DNA from: Epiperipatus broadwayi
Taxonomy: Eukaryota; Onychophora; Udeonychophora; Euonychophora; Peripatidae
Direction: 5' to 3'
DNA length: 64,000 nt
NCBI GenBank assembly: GCA_028023455.1
Contig: JAQFVV010000030.1
Span: forward strand, 4,482,501 to 4,546,500
Shown here: one piece after another, positions 10,367 to 20,941 of the stretch
How the letters are laid out: each line of letters starts with the position of its first letter
Numbering within the stretch: the first letter of the stretch is position 1
Notes under the pieces: model-generated
What the model was told of the DNA's origin: nothing
What the model saw: the letters and a program-made list of their open reading frames with translations, nothing else
The model's database searches: none
Translations under genes and position numbers: made by a program

Positions 10367-10856
10367 TTGTTCACTCTTTTTACTTAATTTATAACTTCAT
10401 TTCTAACCCTAGTATATTTAGTAAACAATTATAATCCCAAAATAGTATATGCTTTAATATCCATTACTATGAATAGTTCTAAGAAACATTCTAGTTTGGG
10501 TAATTATTTATTTCTTATAGAATTAAAATGTAATATTTTCTCGATTATGATGCAATAATTATTTATCAAAATTCTTCATCGGTATATTCATAATTAAATG
10601 ACCAATTAAAATAGTATTAAATTCAACGTAATTGTATATGATCGTAATTTATAATCTTTCTGTTTAACGTGTTATATTTACTCAAACCATTACAGTTTAT
10701 GAACCACTTCACATTTAGTGGCTGAATGATCACACATCTTAAATGGAAATATCTACTTTGGTAATAAGATATTTTTTCTACAATTACGTGTTCTATTATG
10801 ACAATCCCAAAACAGAATACGCCACCTTATACTTTCGATTTTTTCCTACTATATGG
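10367..10856. other. AT-rich intergenic DNA
   Basis: I see no gene or clear repeat structure. Confidence 0.5.
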
Positions 10857-11205
10857 TCAACATGGGTAGGATGACAACCTCGGCACTAACGTGGGCTTTG
10901 AACGTTCCATCATCAGATTTTCAATAAAAATGGATGGTTGAAGAGTTGTGGGGTAGAGTAGTTTGAAGCCTGGCATTAAAGTATGATGATTGGCTATCTT
11001 AATATAAAGCTGAGCACTGATTGTATATATGTGTGGGAGATGATAATCTGGACCAACTGATAATTGCTGGTTTAGCACAAAATACGTATATTGGTGATTA
11101 TTTATCTTTTCAACATGGGTATGATCAGGTGGATCAGCAATATGAGATGACATGGAGAGCTGAGGTCATGTGAAAGTCTGAGTTCGAAACCCTTATATTA
11201 CTATT
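10857..11205 (+). mobile_element. Family 3 single unit (decayed hammerhead plus tRNA-like module)
   Basis: This is one plus-strand copy of the family 3 unit. ACCAA at 11052 and TTGGT near 11095 would close stem I, and stem II (TGCT...AGCA) and the ATACGTAT stem III are intact. The core reads CTGATAA and AAAA, so G8 and G12 are both lost. The downstream B box AGTTCGAAACC (11181-11191) is the best B-box match of the family. Confidence 0.75.
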
Positions 11206-12060
11206 TCTAATGTTTTTATTCATGCTGGCTTGATTGTTGTTTCTCAAATATTCTAATCTAAGTTTAGGACAGACATTTTAATTAGCAATAATGAAATGGA
11301 TTTTCTCAGCAACTACTTGTAAATAACTTCTGCCTGAATAATTTCATTATTAACCAGCAATATTCATTTTTGAAATTTGAAAATATATTTTATTACTCCA
11401 ATATATATTTTAATGTTATATTAAAGATTAAATGACATAATTTTTTTCTGCATTTCCAGTATTTTTATTCATGGACCAGGTTTTATATATTTCTCAAATA
11501 ACAATGCAAGCATTCATGCAGGGAAATGGTGGATAACTTGGGCCAATTATCAAGATCTGCTAGGTTTCAAACTGCATCATCTAATCAATTTATTTTTTCC
11601 AAAAGTAATGTCAATGTTTATTTAATTATTTCAAACATATATAAAAAATTTAATTATCTCACCTTTTTTTTTTTTCAGAAATTATAGAACAGTATTGTGT
11701 TTTCCCAAAATTAAAACTGGGTCTTATTTTTTTTTTTTTTTACTCCAAAAGATATCTTAGGGCTTATTGTCAGAGAATGTCTTATTTTTTCATGTACAAA
11801 AATCTTCATTTATTCACATATAATAATATACATTTATTTAAAATTTCAAATCAACCTTCTAAACAGGTTTTTTCAACAACGCCTTACGTGATTATTTGAA
11901 TTTTCAGCAATTGCAAAACTTGTCTGAGGTCAAAATAGTCTGTTTAAATCTACCATTAAATCAAGTGTTAATTAAAGACTTATGCAATAGGAGTGGTAGC
12001 AAAAATGATTACAGTTAAGAATGATTATCTTATTTTTCTCCTTTTACTTTTTTTGCATTT
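11206..12060. other. AT-rich intergenic DNA
   Basis: It holds poly-T tracts (about 11665 and 11729) and nothing coding. Confidence 0.5.
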
Positions 12061-12077
12061 CTTCATATATTCATATG

Positions 12078-12336
12078 TATTGCTTACAATAATTCTCTTC
12101 ATATACACTTAAATGCAAATTTTTTTTTAATGATTTATTTATTTTCTTGACAGTTTTGACTGTCCTGCAGGCTTCATCAGAGCAATCTTAATCACCTCTT
12201 TTATATTTAAAGTAGAGGCAATTAAGACCATTCTGATGAAGACTGCAGGACAGCCAAAACTGTCAGGAAAATAAAGGAATCATTAAAAAAAGTTTTTGCA
12301 TTTAAGTGTATATGAAGGGAGTTATTGTAAAGAATG
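12078..12336. mobile_element. Family 1 foldback element
   Basis: Inverted arms (TGCTTACAATAATTCTCTTC on the left, its complement near 12316-12336) enclose two opposed hammerhead-like motifs at about 12145-12185 (minus) and 12228-12272 (plus). Both have CTGATGA with AAAA in place of GAAA. Confidence 0.8.
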
Positions 12337-13355
12337 ATTATCCATATAAAAGGGATGAAAAAATGCAAGCATAAAAATTCAGAAAACATTAAGTATGACT
12401 GATACAACATACAGCATATTGAATTATGAAAACTTATCTAAGGTACAACTGCATCTATTCATTATCAAGGGTGTATATTGAAAACTCCAAATTATTCATA
12501 ATAGCCCCACTTGGTATTTTTTTAAAAACTAAGTCGAACATTAAATATAAATAAAATAAGTGCCTAAAATTACATAAATGAAATTTTAAATTATTTGATA
12601 TATTGGCTTGTGGTAGGTAAAAATTTTAAAGTTTGTTAAATCATTCATAAAGTCAATAAATTGGTTATCTTAAGTCCAAGATTCAACTGAGAGGAAATTG
12701 TTTCTCTACACATAAAAATTATGTATGTTGAAAATGTCCAATGGGAAAATACATAAATAACATAATTTATATTATCATTTACTTAAAACCTTAATGTCAC
12801 TAATATTATTTATTTTTGCATTCATTGCTTTATAATTCAATATTTACATTGTGTGTTTCAACAAGCAAAAAAAAAAATTATTTATCTAACTGACAATCTT
12901 AACTAGGATTTATATTTGGGGTAGGGCTTATATTATAAACATACTAAAAAATCATACTAGGGCTTATTTTTGGGTTAGGTCTTATTTTCAGGGAAACACA
13001 GTAATTAAAAATATGTACAAATTCAAAAAACACCACCTGACTATGTTCATAAGCAAAAGTGATTAAATTATTTTCCAAAGTAATAATAAAATATTAAAAA
13101 CAAGTTTATAAATAATAAAAAAACACCTTATTTTAATTCTTATATTCATCATTTCTAGTTTAATATTTTCAAAACATATACAATAGTCTATTTCTAAATA
13201 TATAAACTGTTTATATGTTGTAATTTAAATTTATCTATCCCATCTTTTATTTATTCAAACACATATTCAAATTAATACACTATACAGGCTTAAACCTGCA
13301 TATATATATATATGAAAAACAAAAATGCAAGTTAAAAAACTTGCTAACGCTTGTA
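12337..13355. other. AT-rich intergenic DNA
   Basis: I see no gene. GGGTTAGGTCTTATTTT-type sequences at about 11710-11780 and 12905-12990 look like a weak dispersed repeat. Confidence 0.4.
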
Positions 13356-13358
13356 TTT

Positions 13359-13508
13359 ATGTCCACAGATGGCGTTCTACCAAAAACACCGATCAAGCGT
13401 ATGTTTTGTTTACATAAACGTCAGAGGGATAGTGAATACTACTCTGACGTTTATGTAAACAAAACATACGCTTGATCGGTGTTTTTGGTAGAACTCCATC
13501 TGTGGACA
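13359..13508. repeat. Near-perfect hairpin MITE-like element
   Basis: Arms of about 67 bp are inverted with about one mismatch. They start TGTCCACAGATGG and end CCATCTGTGGACA, with a 15-bp loop at 13427-13441. The near-identity of the arms points to a recent or correction-maintained element. Confidence 0.9.
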
Positions 13509-13528
13509 TATATATATATATAATGTAT

Positions 13529-13590
13529 GTAAGATTCGAACTCAAGACTTTCATACGACCCTCAACTCTCCATGCCATCTCAAACACATA
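13529..13590 (-). repeat. Fragment of family 3-type tRNA-like module
   Basis: The minus strand has a B box, AGTTCGAATCT (13532-13542). It is preceded by GAAAGTC-like and GATGGCATGGAGAG sequence that matches the family 3 unit at 11.15 kb. No hammerhead remains. Confidence 0.5.
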
Positions 13591-13861
13591 TTGAAATTTA
13601 TAAATATATTTCTTAACAAAAATGTAATTATATTTCATATAGATTCCCTTTTTATATATAGTTTGTTAAATGAACTGTAGTATAAATACACACACATACT
13701 AAATATATTTATTACATCATAAATGTTTCTTATTTTGAAGTGCATATTTAAGCATTACTTTGTTTACAATATCCCACTGCTATCAATTATATTTATTATA
13801 ATGCATATCTAGTATATATTACACGTTTATGTTTCATTAAATAGCTTTAATTTATTTCTAG

Positions 13862-15007
13862 GTGCTTTCCGAACAAGAAGATATAGAAAATCAAGAGGCA
13901 ATCAAAAATATTCAGCTTGAAAACAATATCGATCAAGTAGATCAACATTCTCCGGAAACACCAGCGAGTACTGACATATATTCCAATTCTGACTATCAAC
14001 AAATCAGAGTGAAATGTGAAATATGTCGTCGATTATTTACTAATAAAACAAGTTTGCGAAAGCATGTTGAAGTGGTACATCAAGGAATTGAGAAATATCA
14101 ATGTAATGTGTGCCAATATGCAACTTTCATAGAAGAAACTCTAAAGGAACATTTAAAAATTCACAGCGAAGGTAAAACTTACAAAAATAATGAAATTGAG
14201 GTTCATATGGGCCATAAAGCTTCCTTTCGACAACATAGGCTAAAACATCTAAATGATAGTGAATACTGTTTTCACTGCACAAATTTAGGATTTCAAATTG
14301 CTCCAGTTACAAATCCAGTAGATGAATCACATTCAGAAGAAACCCAACCTCCTGTATGGCCATTCAGTTATCCAGCATTTCCTCACATGCAATATCCAAT
14401 GGATTATCTTGCCGATCCTTACTATGCAAATTTGCCACCAAATTATTTTTTTCCTGAAACATTTCCAGTTGCAGCAACTGAGAACAAAATACCCAATTGT
14501 GATCCACGAGAAAAACCTTTTGTGAATCTAATTCCTCCAAATTATCCAATTGCTCAACCTTATGGACATATTAATAATTTTAATTCTAAATCATTCTATC
14601 AATGCATGCCAGATTCCTGTCAGTGTTATTTTCCTCCTGATGGAGAAGTCCCACTAAAATATCCAATACTTTACCACATGGCGGAATCACAACCTCATCT
14701 TATTACAGAACAAAGTACGAACCACATAAACTATCCTTACTTTGAGCCAATAAATGAAGACAAAGTGGTTCAAGAATCTACGAAACAAAGTCCAGTTGAT
14801 AGTAACTGGGATGGAAAATCTACACCAACAACAGACCCTGTTAATTTAGATGAAGCACCGTTATCGTGTTCGCCATTAACAACTGAAAATATTTCATCTA
14901 ACGGTGCTGCATGTACACAGTTATCTGAAATTCTTCCAGAGGATATTAATTCTTTAACAGACTTATTTGATCCAACAAAAGAAATATCAGTTACGACGAC
15001 AGATTAA
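13862..15007 (+). CDS. C2H2 zinc-finger protein, last coding exon
   Basis: The open frame begins straight after a splice acceptor (a pyrimidine-rich stretch ending TTTCTAG at 13861), so it is the 3' exon of a spliced gene and not an ORF starting at GTG. It encodes 381 residues. Finger 1 uses C52, C55, H68, H73 and finger 2 uses C81, C84, H97, H101. A third stretch (about 107-140, FRQHRLKH and CFHC) looks like degenerate finger sequence. The rest is rich in Pro, Tyr and Asn (about 150-300), then acidic and Ser/Thr-rich, as in many transcription factor tails. Codon use is ordinary and the frame is unbroken, unlike the mobile-element ORFs. The protein is presumably a nuclear DNA-binding factor; I do not recognise the family. 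Upstream exons are not identifiable in this window. Confidence 0.8.
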   Translation: MLSEQEDIENQEAIKNIQLENNIDQVDQHSPETPASTDIYSNSDYQQIRVKCEICRRLFTNKTSLRKHVEVVHQGIEKYQCNVCQYATFIEETLKEHLKIHSEGKTYKNNEIEVHMGHKASFRQHRLKHLNDSEYCFHCTNLGFQIAPVTNPVDESHSEETQPPVWPFSYPAFPHMQYPMDYLADPYYANLPPNYFFPETFPVAATENKIPNCDPREKPFVNLIPPNYPIAQPYGHINNFNSKSFYQCMPDSCQCYFPPDGEVPLKYPILYHMAESQPHLITEQSTNHINYPYFEPINEDKVVQESTKQSPVDSNWDGKSTPTTDPVNLDEAPLSCSPLTTENISSNGAACTQLSEILPEDINSLTDLFDPTKEISVTTTD

Positions 15008-15048
15008 CTTATAATGGTTCTCAGAATATAAGTTATATATATATGCAG

Positions 15049-15054
15049 AATAAA
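15049..15054 (+). terminator. Polyadenylation signal AATAAA of the zinc-finger gene
   Basis: AATAAA lies 42 bp after the stop codon (15005-15007). Further AATAAA-like hexamers occur at about 15109, so the exact 3' end is uncertain. Confidence 0.5.
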
Positions 15055-15280
15055 TAAATATAGTTAGAAATCTGTTTAATAATATGTATATAAACACAGA
15101 TGATTTTGAATAAATTGTTATATACAAAGGAATAGACTTTACTTGAAAATCTTATATGATTCAGAAACTATATATATTTAGATATATTAAAAAAGTAGAA
15201 TATTTAATAAAAACAAGTTAACAAAAAATTAACAGTACTAACTACACATTAGAATACAAAATAAATGTTAAACATGTTCT

Positions 15281-15458
15281 AATTACAAAAAAAATCAAGT
15301 CAGATGCCCCATGACCTAATTTAATTAGCTTGAATTTACAAATGTTATATATAGAGCTCACAAAATAAGCTCTTAAATAGCTATATATAACATTTGTAAA
15401 TACAAGCTTATTAAATTAGGTCATGTGACATCTGACTGATTTTTTTTTTTTTTGTAAT
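15281..15458. repeat. Hairpin foldback downstream of the zinc-finger gene
   Basis: The left arm ATTACAAAAAAAATCAAGTC and the right arm ending GATTTTTT...TTTGTAAT are inverted over about 75 bp. Inner arms share TTACAAATGTTATATATAG. A related partial copy lies at 15730-15790, which suggests a longer element of about 500 bp. Confidence 0.8.
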
Positions 15459-15681
15459 TTTATTTTTTGCTATTAAGGCTTTGGTGATTTTATATTGCTA
15501 AAGCTATTAATATATGGTATCTGAACTTAGTTCAGTCCCATGTGGCTATTTAAGTTAGATATCTGGATTGGAAGACATATGGATATTTGAAATTTTCAGA
15601 TTTTTTACTTAATAGTTTATACATTAGATAAAGTATTGAGCTTGTCCTGGTATTTTAATCTAATGCTTGAATATCCTAGCA

Positions 15682-15719
15682 CCTCACTGAGGATGCATGT
15701 TACAGAAACCAGTCTGGGA
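15682..15719 (+). ncRNA. Divergent hammerhead-like motif (CTGAGGA core)
   Basis: CCTCA (15682-15686), CTGAGGA, an 11-nt stem II region with only 2-3 pairs, GAAA (15705-15708), ACCAGT, C, TGGGA. Position 7 tolerates any base, so the core passes. Stem I has four pairs plus one mismatch. It is related to family 2 by its flanks but clearly diverged. Confidence 0.5.
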
Positions 15720-16141
15720 TTGGGGATATTCTACAAAGCTTGTTAAGAGGCTATTTTGTGAGCTCTATATATAACATGTTATAATAAAAGTATTATATAA
15801 TTCTTATATGAAAAATGCACATATTAAAATCGATTAACACTGCAATGTAAAAATATTGATACTATGAACGTTAGAAATCCATAATTAATGATTAAATCAT
15901 GTTGCATTGTTAAATAAATCATCAGTTGCTGAAAAAAATTATACTGAAGAATCTCTCTCACACCCATATGTGATTCAACTGCTTTCTCTCATCTGTGAGA
16001 CATCATGGCATATGAATTCAGCTACAGATTATTTGATTATTTTGAAGAACCAGATTCATTATATATAAGCCTATTATTTTTCAAAGCAATCTCAATTAAT
16101 ACAACCATTAGTGTCAAATATTAATTGACAAATGTGAATAT

Positions 16142-16146
16142 TATGT
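16142..16146. other. Target-site duplication TATGT (left)
   Basis: A 5-bp direct repeat matching 21645-21649 brackets the LTR element. Five base pairs is usual for Ty3/gypsy integrase. Confidence 0.9.
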
Positions 16147-16849
16147 TTCAGTGTCCAGCGGCACTCTATTGATCGCTGGATTGCAAATATCAATAACGCA
16201 ATATATAATTATTAATGAGGCAGGTAGCAAGTAGGTTTAAATAACAAAGATTTATTTACTGGATTATATATGAGTTAATCACTATTAATATATACAAAGT
16301 ATGACTAATATACACACGCTATTATTATATATAAATAAGGAGCCCAAAGGCGTAGCAAAATAATAAAGAGATCGATATGACCTGTTGTAGTTCCCTAGGT
16401 TTACTTTGGCACGTCCGGAGGTAAACCTCTCCGCAAGGCCAAGTGAAGAAAGGAGCTGACTGGAGCACCTGAGGAAAAGGTACATCTACCTTTCAAGAGC
16501 TTCACTTAGCAAGTGTCCTCTCTCAGTTCAATAATAGATCCATTACTTGTCACATCTTGATTTTGGAGTAGCCTTCCTACATTGGCCATCCGCTGTCCAC
16601 GTGGTGGTCATCTCTTAGTTCTTATATGATCCCTGATTAGATAATGTCACGCCTTTAACATTGTCTATTTTCAGCAATGGCTTTGTTTACATTATCTAAT
16701 CCTTCTTGATAAATTACTTTATAGTTTAGCGTTAATATATCATTTAATTATTTACAATACACAATTAGCAATCCGTTAGTTTTACATTTTATTTTTATTA
16801 CTAGTTAAACGTATTTTTTATAAACATGCATATACACACACATTTAGCA
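16147..16849 (-). repeat. 3' LTR of the Ty3/gypsy element
   Basis: 703 bp. On the element's strand it starts TGCTAAATG and ends ACTGAA. Its short open frames are non-coding LTR sequence. Confidence 0.93.
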
Positions 16850-17140
16850 TACCTCCCCCAAGTTCAGAGATAGCGTGTTAGTTTGTTGAATTTTTTTTTC
16901 CTCTGAACTTAACACGTAATCACTGAGGTGGGAGGGAATTTTACTTTCCCTCTTAGAACGTTGGGGGATGTCCAATTCTGCATCTGGAGCGTCAACTTTT
17001 CTCGGAAATGGCTGCGGCGTTTGTTGTATACTTTCGTCTTTACGCAATTGATTTATGTGTTTGCGTAACTCTCTTCCATTCTCCATTCGTACAGCAACCA
17101 CTTGCTTACTTAAATGCCGCACAATTTCCCTTTAATCCAG
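16850..17140 (-). pseudogene. Ty3/gypsy pol C-terminal tail
   Basis: A 92-residue minus-strand frame (16844-17122) runs up to the polypurine tract. It contains ELRKHINQLRKDES and a basic, proline-rich stretch, typical of the region after the integrase core in such elements. It is separated from the core by stops near 17130-17340. Confidence 0.6.
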
Positions 17141-17355
17141 AATCTATCCTGATTATTTCTAATCCATACGCGGTCTTGTGGTGAGAATTTATAGTTTCTG
17201 CCTGAAGGTACTCCGGTGTCCTTCATTGGTATAACTTTGTCAAGCTTTGTTCACAGTCTACGACCTAGATATTTCTCTGCAGGTGATTTACCCGACTTAG
17301 CTGTAGGCGTAGAGTGTTGATAAAGAAGCCCGTTAAAGACCGCTTTGTGCAGACT

Positions 17356-17883
17356 TTACTTTCCCATTTTATTGATGGCGGATTTTAAATTCTGTACAGT
17401 TTTTTCAGCCAGTCCATTTGATTGGGGGTGGTAAGGTGGAGTAAATATGTGGTTAATTCCCCATTCGTGCATCGAGTAAGCAAACTTTTCTGATGTAAAA
17501 CCTGTGCCACTGTCGGATATTAGGATTTCCGGGAGACCGTGGTATGTGAACATTTCCAACAGTTTGTTGACGGCTTCATTCGAACCTGTGTTTTTAACTT
17601 TTATATTCGGCCCATCCTGAATAGGATCCACTGCTACTAGAAATAATTGTCCTTGAATAGGATCGCAGTGATCTATATGAATTCTCTGCCATGGCTTGTC
17701 TGCTTCTTGCCAGGACTCGAATTTGGCTGAAGGTGCATTTGCACATGACTGGCAGTTTGTGCAGTTTTTTATGCATTGTTCTATGTCAATGTTAATTTTC
17801 GGCCACCAGACATAACTATGAGCTAAAGCTTTTGCCCTTACAATGCCCGGATGACCTTCGTGCAATAAATTAAGTATTTGCAA
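17356..17883 (-). pseudogene. Ty3/gypsy integrase
   Basis: The 175-residue frame has the zinc-binding end (HEGH...CTNC, with C41 and C44). The DDE core has D71 in HID, D124 in ISDSGTGF and E160 in SNGLAE, with 35 residues between the last two, as in retroviral-type integrases. The catalytic triad is present, but the frame is cut off from RNase H upstream and from its tail downstream. Confidence 0.88.
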
Positions 17884-17952
17884 CCTGCCGCTTATGGGGA
17901 TTAGTACTTGATCGCCTCTGAGTATACAGTCTTTGCAAATGGACAGTTGTTC

Positions 17953-18520
17953 TCAAGCTTTCCATAGCTCTATGTGCAAGAAAGATGGTCTTTGTTTTGG
18001 CCAACCTTTGCTGATTTTTTCCATGATCCATCTGTAGCCAGTGTCTTCTCTGGTCCATGCGGCTATCTTTGCGCTGTTAAGTGTCTGGCTGTTTAGTGCG
18101 TCGATATAGTTAATTTCTACTTCGTTTACATCTTTCTCAAGCTGATCTGGCATTCGCGATAATGCATCAGCATGACTGACTTTCGTGCCTTTTTTGTATT
18201 TTAGGTTATAATTGTAACCTGCGAGTATGTTAAGCCATCTCAACATACGAGGGCTTAAATGTTCAGGCATCTGTTTTGTGCCTAGAATTCCCAAGAGTGG
18301 CTTATGGTCGGTTATTAATTGGAAAGGACGTCCATACAGATATTGGTGGAATTTACGAATTCCGAACGCTATGGCGAGGGCTTCCTTGTTTAGCTGGCTG
18401 TAGTTTTTTCTGCCTTGGACAAGATGCATGACATGTATGCTATAGGACATTCTCCGGAGTGGGATGGATGGCATATCACTGCCCCCATGCCATTTTCTGA
18501 TGCATCAGTTGTCACGGTTA
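17953..18520 (-). pseudogene. Ty3/gypsy RNase H and connection
   Basis: Residues YSQLNKEALAIAFGIRKFHQ and LITDHKPLLGIL are the hallmarks of gypsy-type RNase H. DALSRMP follows, as is usual before the integrase. The start (the Asp of the DAS motif, about 18500) lies in another frame, so a frameshift is needed. Confidence 0.85.
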
Positions 18521-18674
18521 CCTCACGCTCGCTGTCATAATGGACCAGTAGTTTATTTAATGTAAGAAGGGCTTTGGTGTGGAGAAATGCTTGCTCTTGT
18601 GCTGCTTCCCAATTCCATTTCTGGTTTTTTTTTTAATAAATCATACAGCGGCGTCGCTATGTGTACTTTGCCGT

Positions 18675-19425
18675 TCAGGAAGTTTCAAAATAGTTCAACA
18701 GGCCCAAAAAGGCCTGTAGTTGTTTTGCGTTATTTGGTCTTCTGGCATCAGGTACTGCTTTGACTTTTTCAGGGGAGGGGCTTATTCCTGAGTTTGACAC
18801 TATGTGATCCAGGAATTTTATTTCAGTAGCCTTCCAAATACATTTTTTCGCATTTAATTTTGCTCCAAATTTCTCCAGTCTTTGGCAAACTTTTGAGATA
18901 CGAGTGCTCAATTCCATTTTCTAAATTAGCAGTGACCAATATATCGTCAAAGTAGGGGATGACGCCTTCGAGTCCATTTAGAAGAGTCTCCACTTTTGCT
19001 TGGAATATACTTGGTGCTGAAGCTATTCCGAATGGTAGACGTTTGCATCTAAATAAGCCTATGTGTGTAGTAAGTGTTAGAAAGTTCGCAGCTTTGTTGG
19101 TCACCAGGATTTGGTGGAAGGCCGAGTTGAGGTCTAATTTTGAAAAATATTTAGACTTTTGGAGCGACGCTATGATTTCTCTTGAGATAGGAATGGGGTA
19201 TGCATGTTTGTTTAGTGCTTTATTGACTGATACACGATAATTGCCGCACAAACGTACTTGTCCATTTGGCTTGGTTATTACAACCAGTGGGGTAGCCCAC
19301 TCGGCTTCTTCTATTGCTTCAAGCACACCATCTTTAACCAATTGCTTTATTTCCTCTGCTATTTTTTCTTTCTGTGCGTAAGAAATCTTTCGCGGTCTAC
19401 AAATTATAGGCACTGCTTCAGGCAA
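18675..19425 (-). pseudogene. Ty3/gypsy reverse transcriptase
   Basis: Two overlapping frames (18823-19425 and 18675-18917) together cover the RT. They show ATPLVVITKPNGQVRLCGNY, YFSKLDLNSAFHQI, LPFGIASAPSIFQ and the catalytic YFDDILV, then KKCIWKATEIKFLDHIVS. A frameshift near 18850-18900 joins them. FDD aspartates are intact. Confidence 0.92.
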
Positions 19426-19566
19426 TAATTCTAATGAAACTGGTTTTGTTTTTATCGTTCCCGGTTCTCCATCGAAAAGTTTAGGAAAAGGCTGTCTGAT
19501 GTTTTTTTCAATGTCAATATTTTTGACTCAAGCAATTTTTATTCCCAGTTGCTGAAACCAATCATG

Positions 19567-19735
19567 GCCAATAAGAGGATCTATAGGGGTGTGTACTATA
19601 TATAACGGCAATGTAACTATTTTTTTCGCATTGTTTGAAGTAATTCACGCCAATAAGACGATCTATAGGGTCGTGTACTATATATAATGGCAATGTAACT
19701 TTTTTTCACATTGTTTGAAGTAATTGGAACCTGAA
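19567..19735. repeat. 82-bp tandem duplication in the protease-RT region
   Basis: GCCAATAAGA starts at about 19567 and again at 19649, followed in both by ATCTATAGGG, TGTACTATATATAA and CATTGTTTGAAGTAATT. The duplication adds sequence inside pol and breaks the frame. Confidence 0.8.
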
Positions 19736-19886
19736 TTATTCCTTTAATTTTTATAGCATTACCATTGACGTCTCGAGCTTTCAGATTCGTATGCATAAAT
19801 CTAGGTTGCTGTCTCATATCTGCCACAATGGTTTTCCAATCTTTAATGGAAAATAAAGACACCCCACTATCACTGTCAATTTCCAT
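19617..19886 (-). pseudogene. Ty3/gypsy aspartic protease
   Basis: The 89-residue frame starts MEIDSDSGVSLFS, where DSG corresponds to the DTG/DSG active-site loop. Only this first part is aligned; its end runs into the tandem duplication. Confidence 0.7.
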
Positions 19887-20283
19887 TCGATAGAGGTTTT
19901 CCGTAAATTTTGACAGTTATTTCAAATTTCTGTGATTGGTCCGAAGACACATTATTAATTGCCGAAAATTCCTCTTGTTTATGTTTTCTCATAATGCCCT
20001 CTTGGCTGTTATTCTTTGTATAATTATCAAATTTTTTATTTCTGCACATTTTTTCCCAGTGGCCGAATTTATTGCAGTGTTTACAGCGTTGGTCTTTATA
20101 AAAACAGTCACGTGCCATGTGACCTAGTTCTCTGCAGCAAAAGCATTTAATTTGACTTTTCTTAATGTCTGTTGTTCCACTTTGATTAGGCACCCTTTTA
20201 TCTGGTTTGTCGAGTTTGTGGACTTCATAAGGATCGTTGTCTGCTATTTTCATGGCCGCAAGTTCCTTTGATTGCTGCAACAC
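19876..20283 (-). pseudogene. Ty3/gypsy gag nucleocapsid with two CCHC knuckles
   Basis: Knuckle 1 uses C47, C50, H55, C60 and knuckle 2 uses C67, C70, H75, C80, both with the C-x2-C-x4-H-x4-C spacing of nucleocapsid proteins that package RNA. The frame runs to the start of the protease. Confidence 0.9.
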
Positions 20284-20360
20284 ACATTCATGAGCTATAC
20301 CACATTTGATAGCTACTTTAGTTATTATCCGTATCTGCCAATAACTGCTGTCTCAGACTG

Positions 20361-20784
20361 TCACTGCTCATTCCACATAAAAATTGTTCGAGGAGGGCTT
20401 CCTCCAGGTATGAATCGTACGCAGTTTTTTGTGAGTTCCCGCAGGGCAGTATCATAATCTTGTGTCCATTCATTCTTGCCTTGGTGGCGATTTCTAAAGT
20501 GGCGATTTCTAAAGTGGAGTCTGGAAATGTGTCTAGACTCCCAAGGATTAAAATAGTTGGTCAAACAATCTTTGACCTGTTCAAATGTTAATTCTTCCAG
20601 GGTTTTAGGTTCACAGAGCCTATTTGCGATCTGGATTACTCCTTTTCCAGTGAAACACAATAAGGTCACTGTTTTGCTTTTATCATCCTTTACTCTGTTA
20701 ATAATTAAGTTTTTCAATTTGTTGGACATACAGGGGCCACTCACTTGCCTCTCCGATGTCAAATTCAGATATTGCCGGCTGCAT
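20361..20784 (-). pseudogene. Ty3/gypsy gag capsid region
   Basis: The likely start ATG is at 20784 (MQPAISEFDIGEASEW...), which runs into a stop. The longer frame 20361-20762 continues with LLCFTGKGVIQIANRL and YFNPWESRH. A frameshift near 20700 is therefore needed. A 15-bp tandem duplication (about 20490-20518) repeats RNRHF. Confidence 0.75.
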
Positions 20785-20914
20785 TACGATACTTAGTCAA
20801 TTTAACAAAAATATAAAATATTTTTCTTAGTAGTTTTATCTCGTCACGAAATCAAATAATTAGGCGCCAATGTATTCGGCTGTGATTGTTATTACTGAGA
20901 ATTAGACAGTTGAG

Positions 20915-20941
20915 GTTCGTAATCAACTGTAACTGTGCCAA
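20915..20941 (-). promoter_or_regulatory. Primer-binding site of the Ty3/gypsy element
   Basis: Immediately inside the 5' LTR the minus strand reads TGGCACAGTTACAG, starting with the TGG expected for pairing with a tRNA CCA end. I cannot name the tRNA. Confidence 0.6.

Noticed and set aside
16285-16485. 66-aa open frames repeated at 16285 and 21081
   Set aside because: They lie inside the two LTRs and are conserved only because the LTRs are copies.
18959-19240. 93-aa plus-strand frame inside the Ty3/gypsy element
   Set aside because: It is antisense to the reverse transcriptase.
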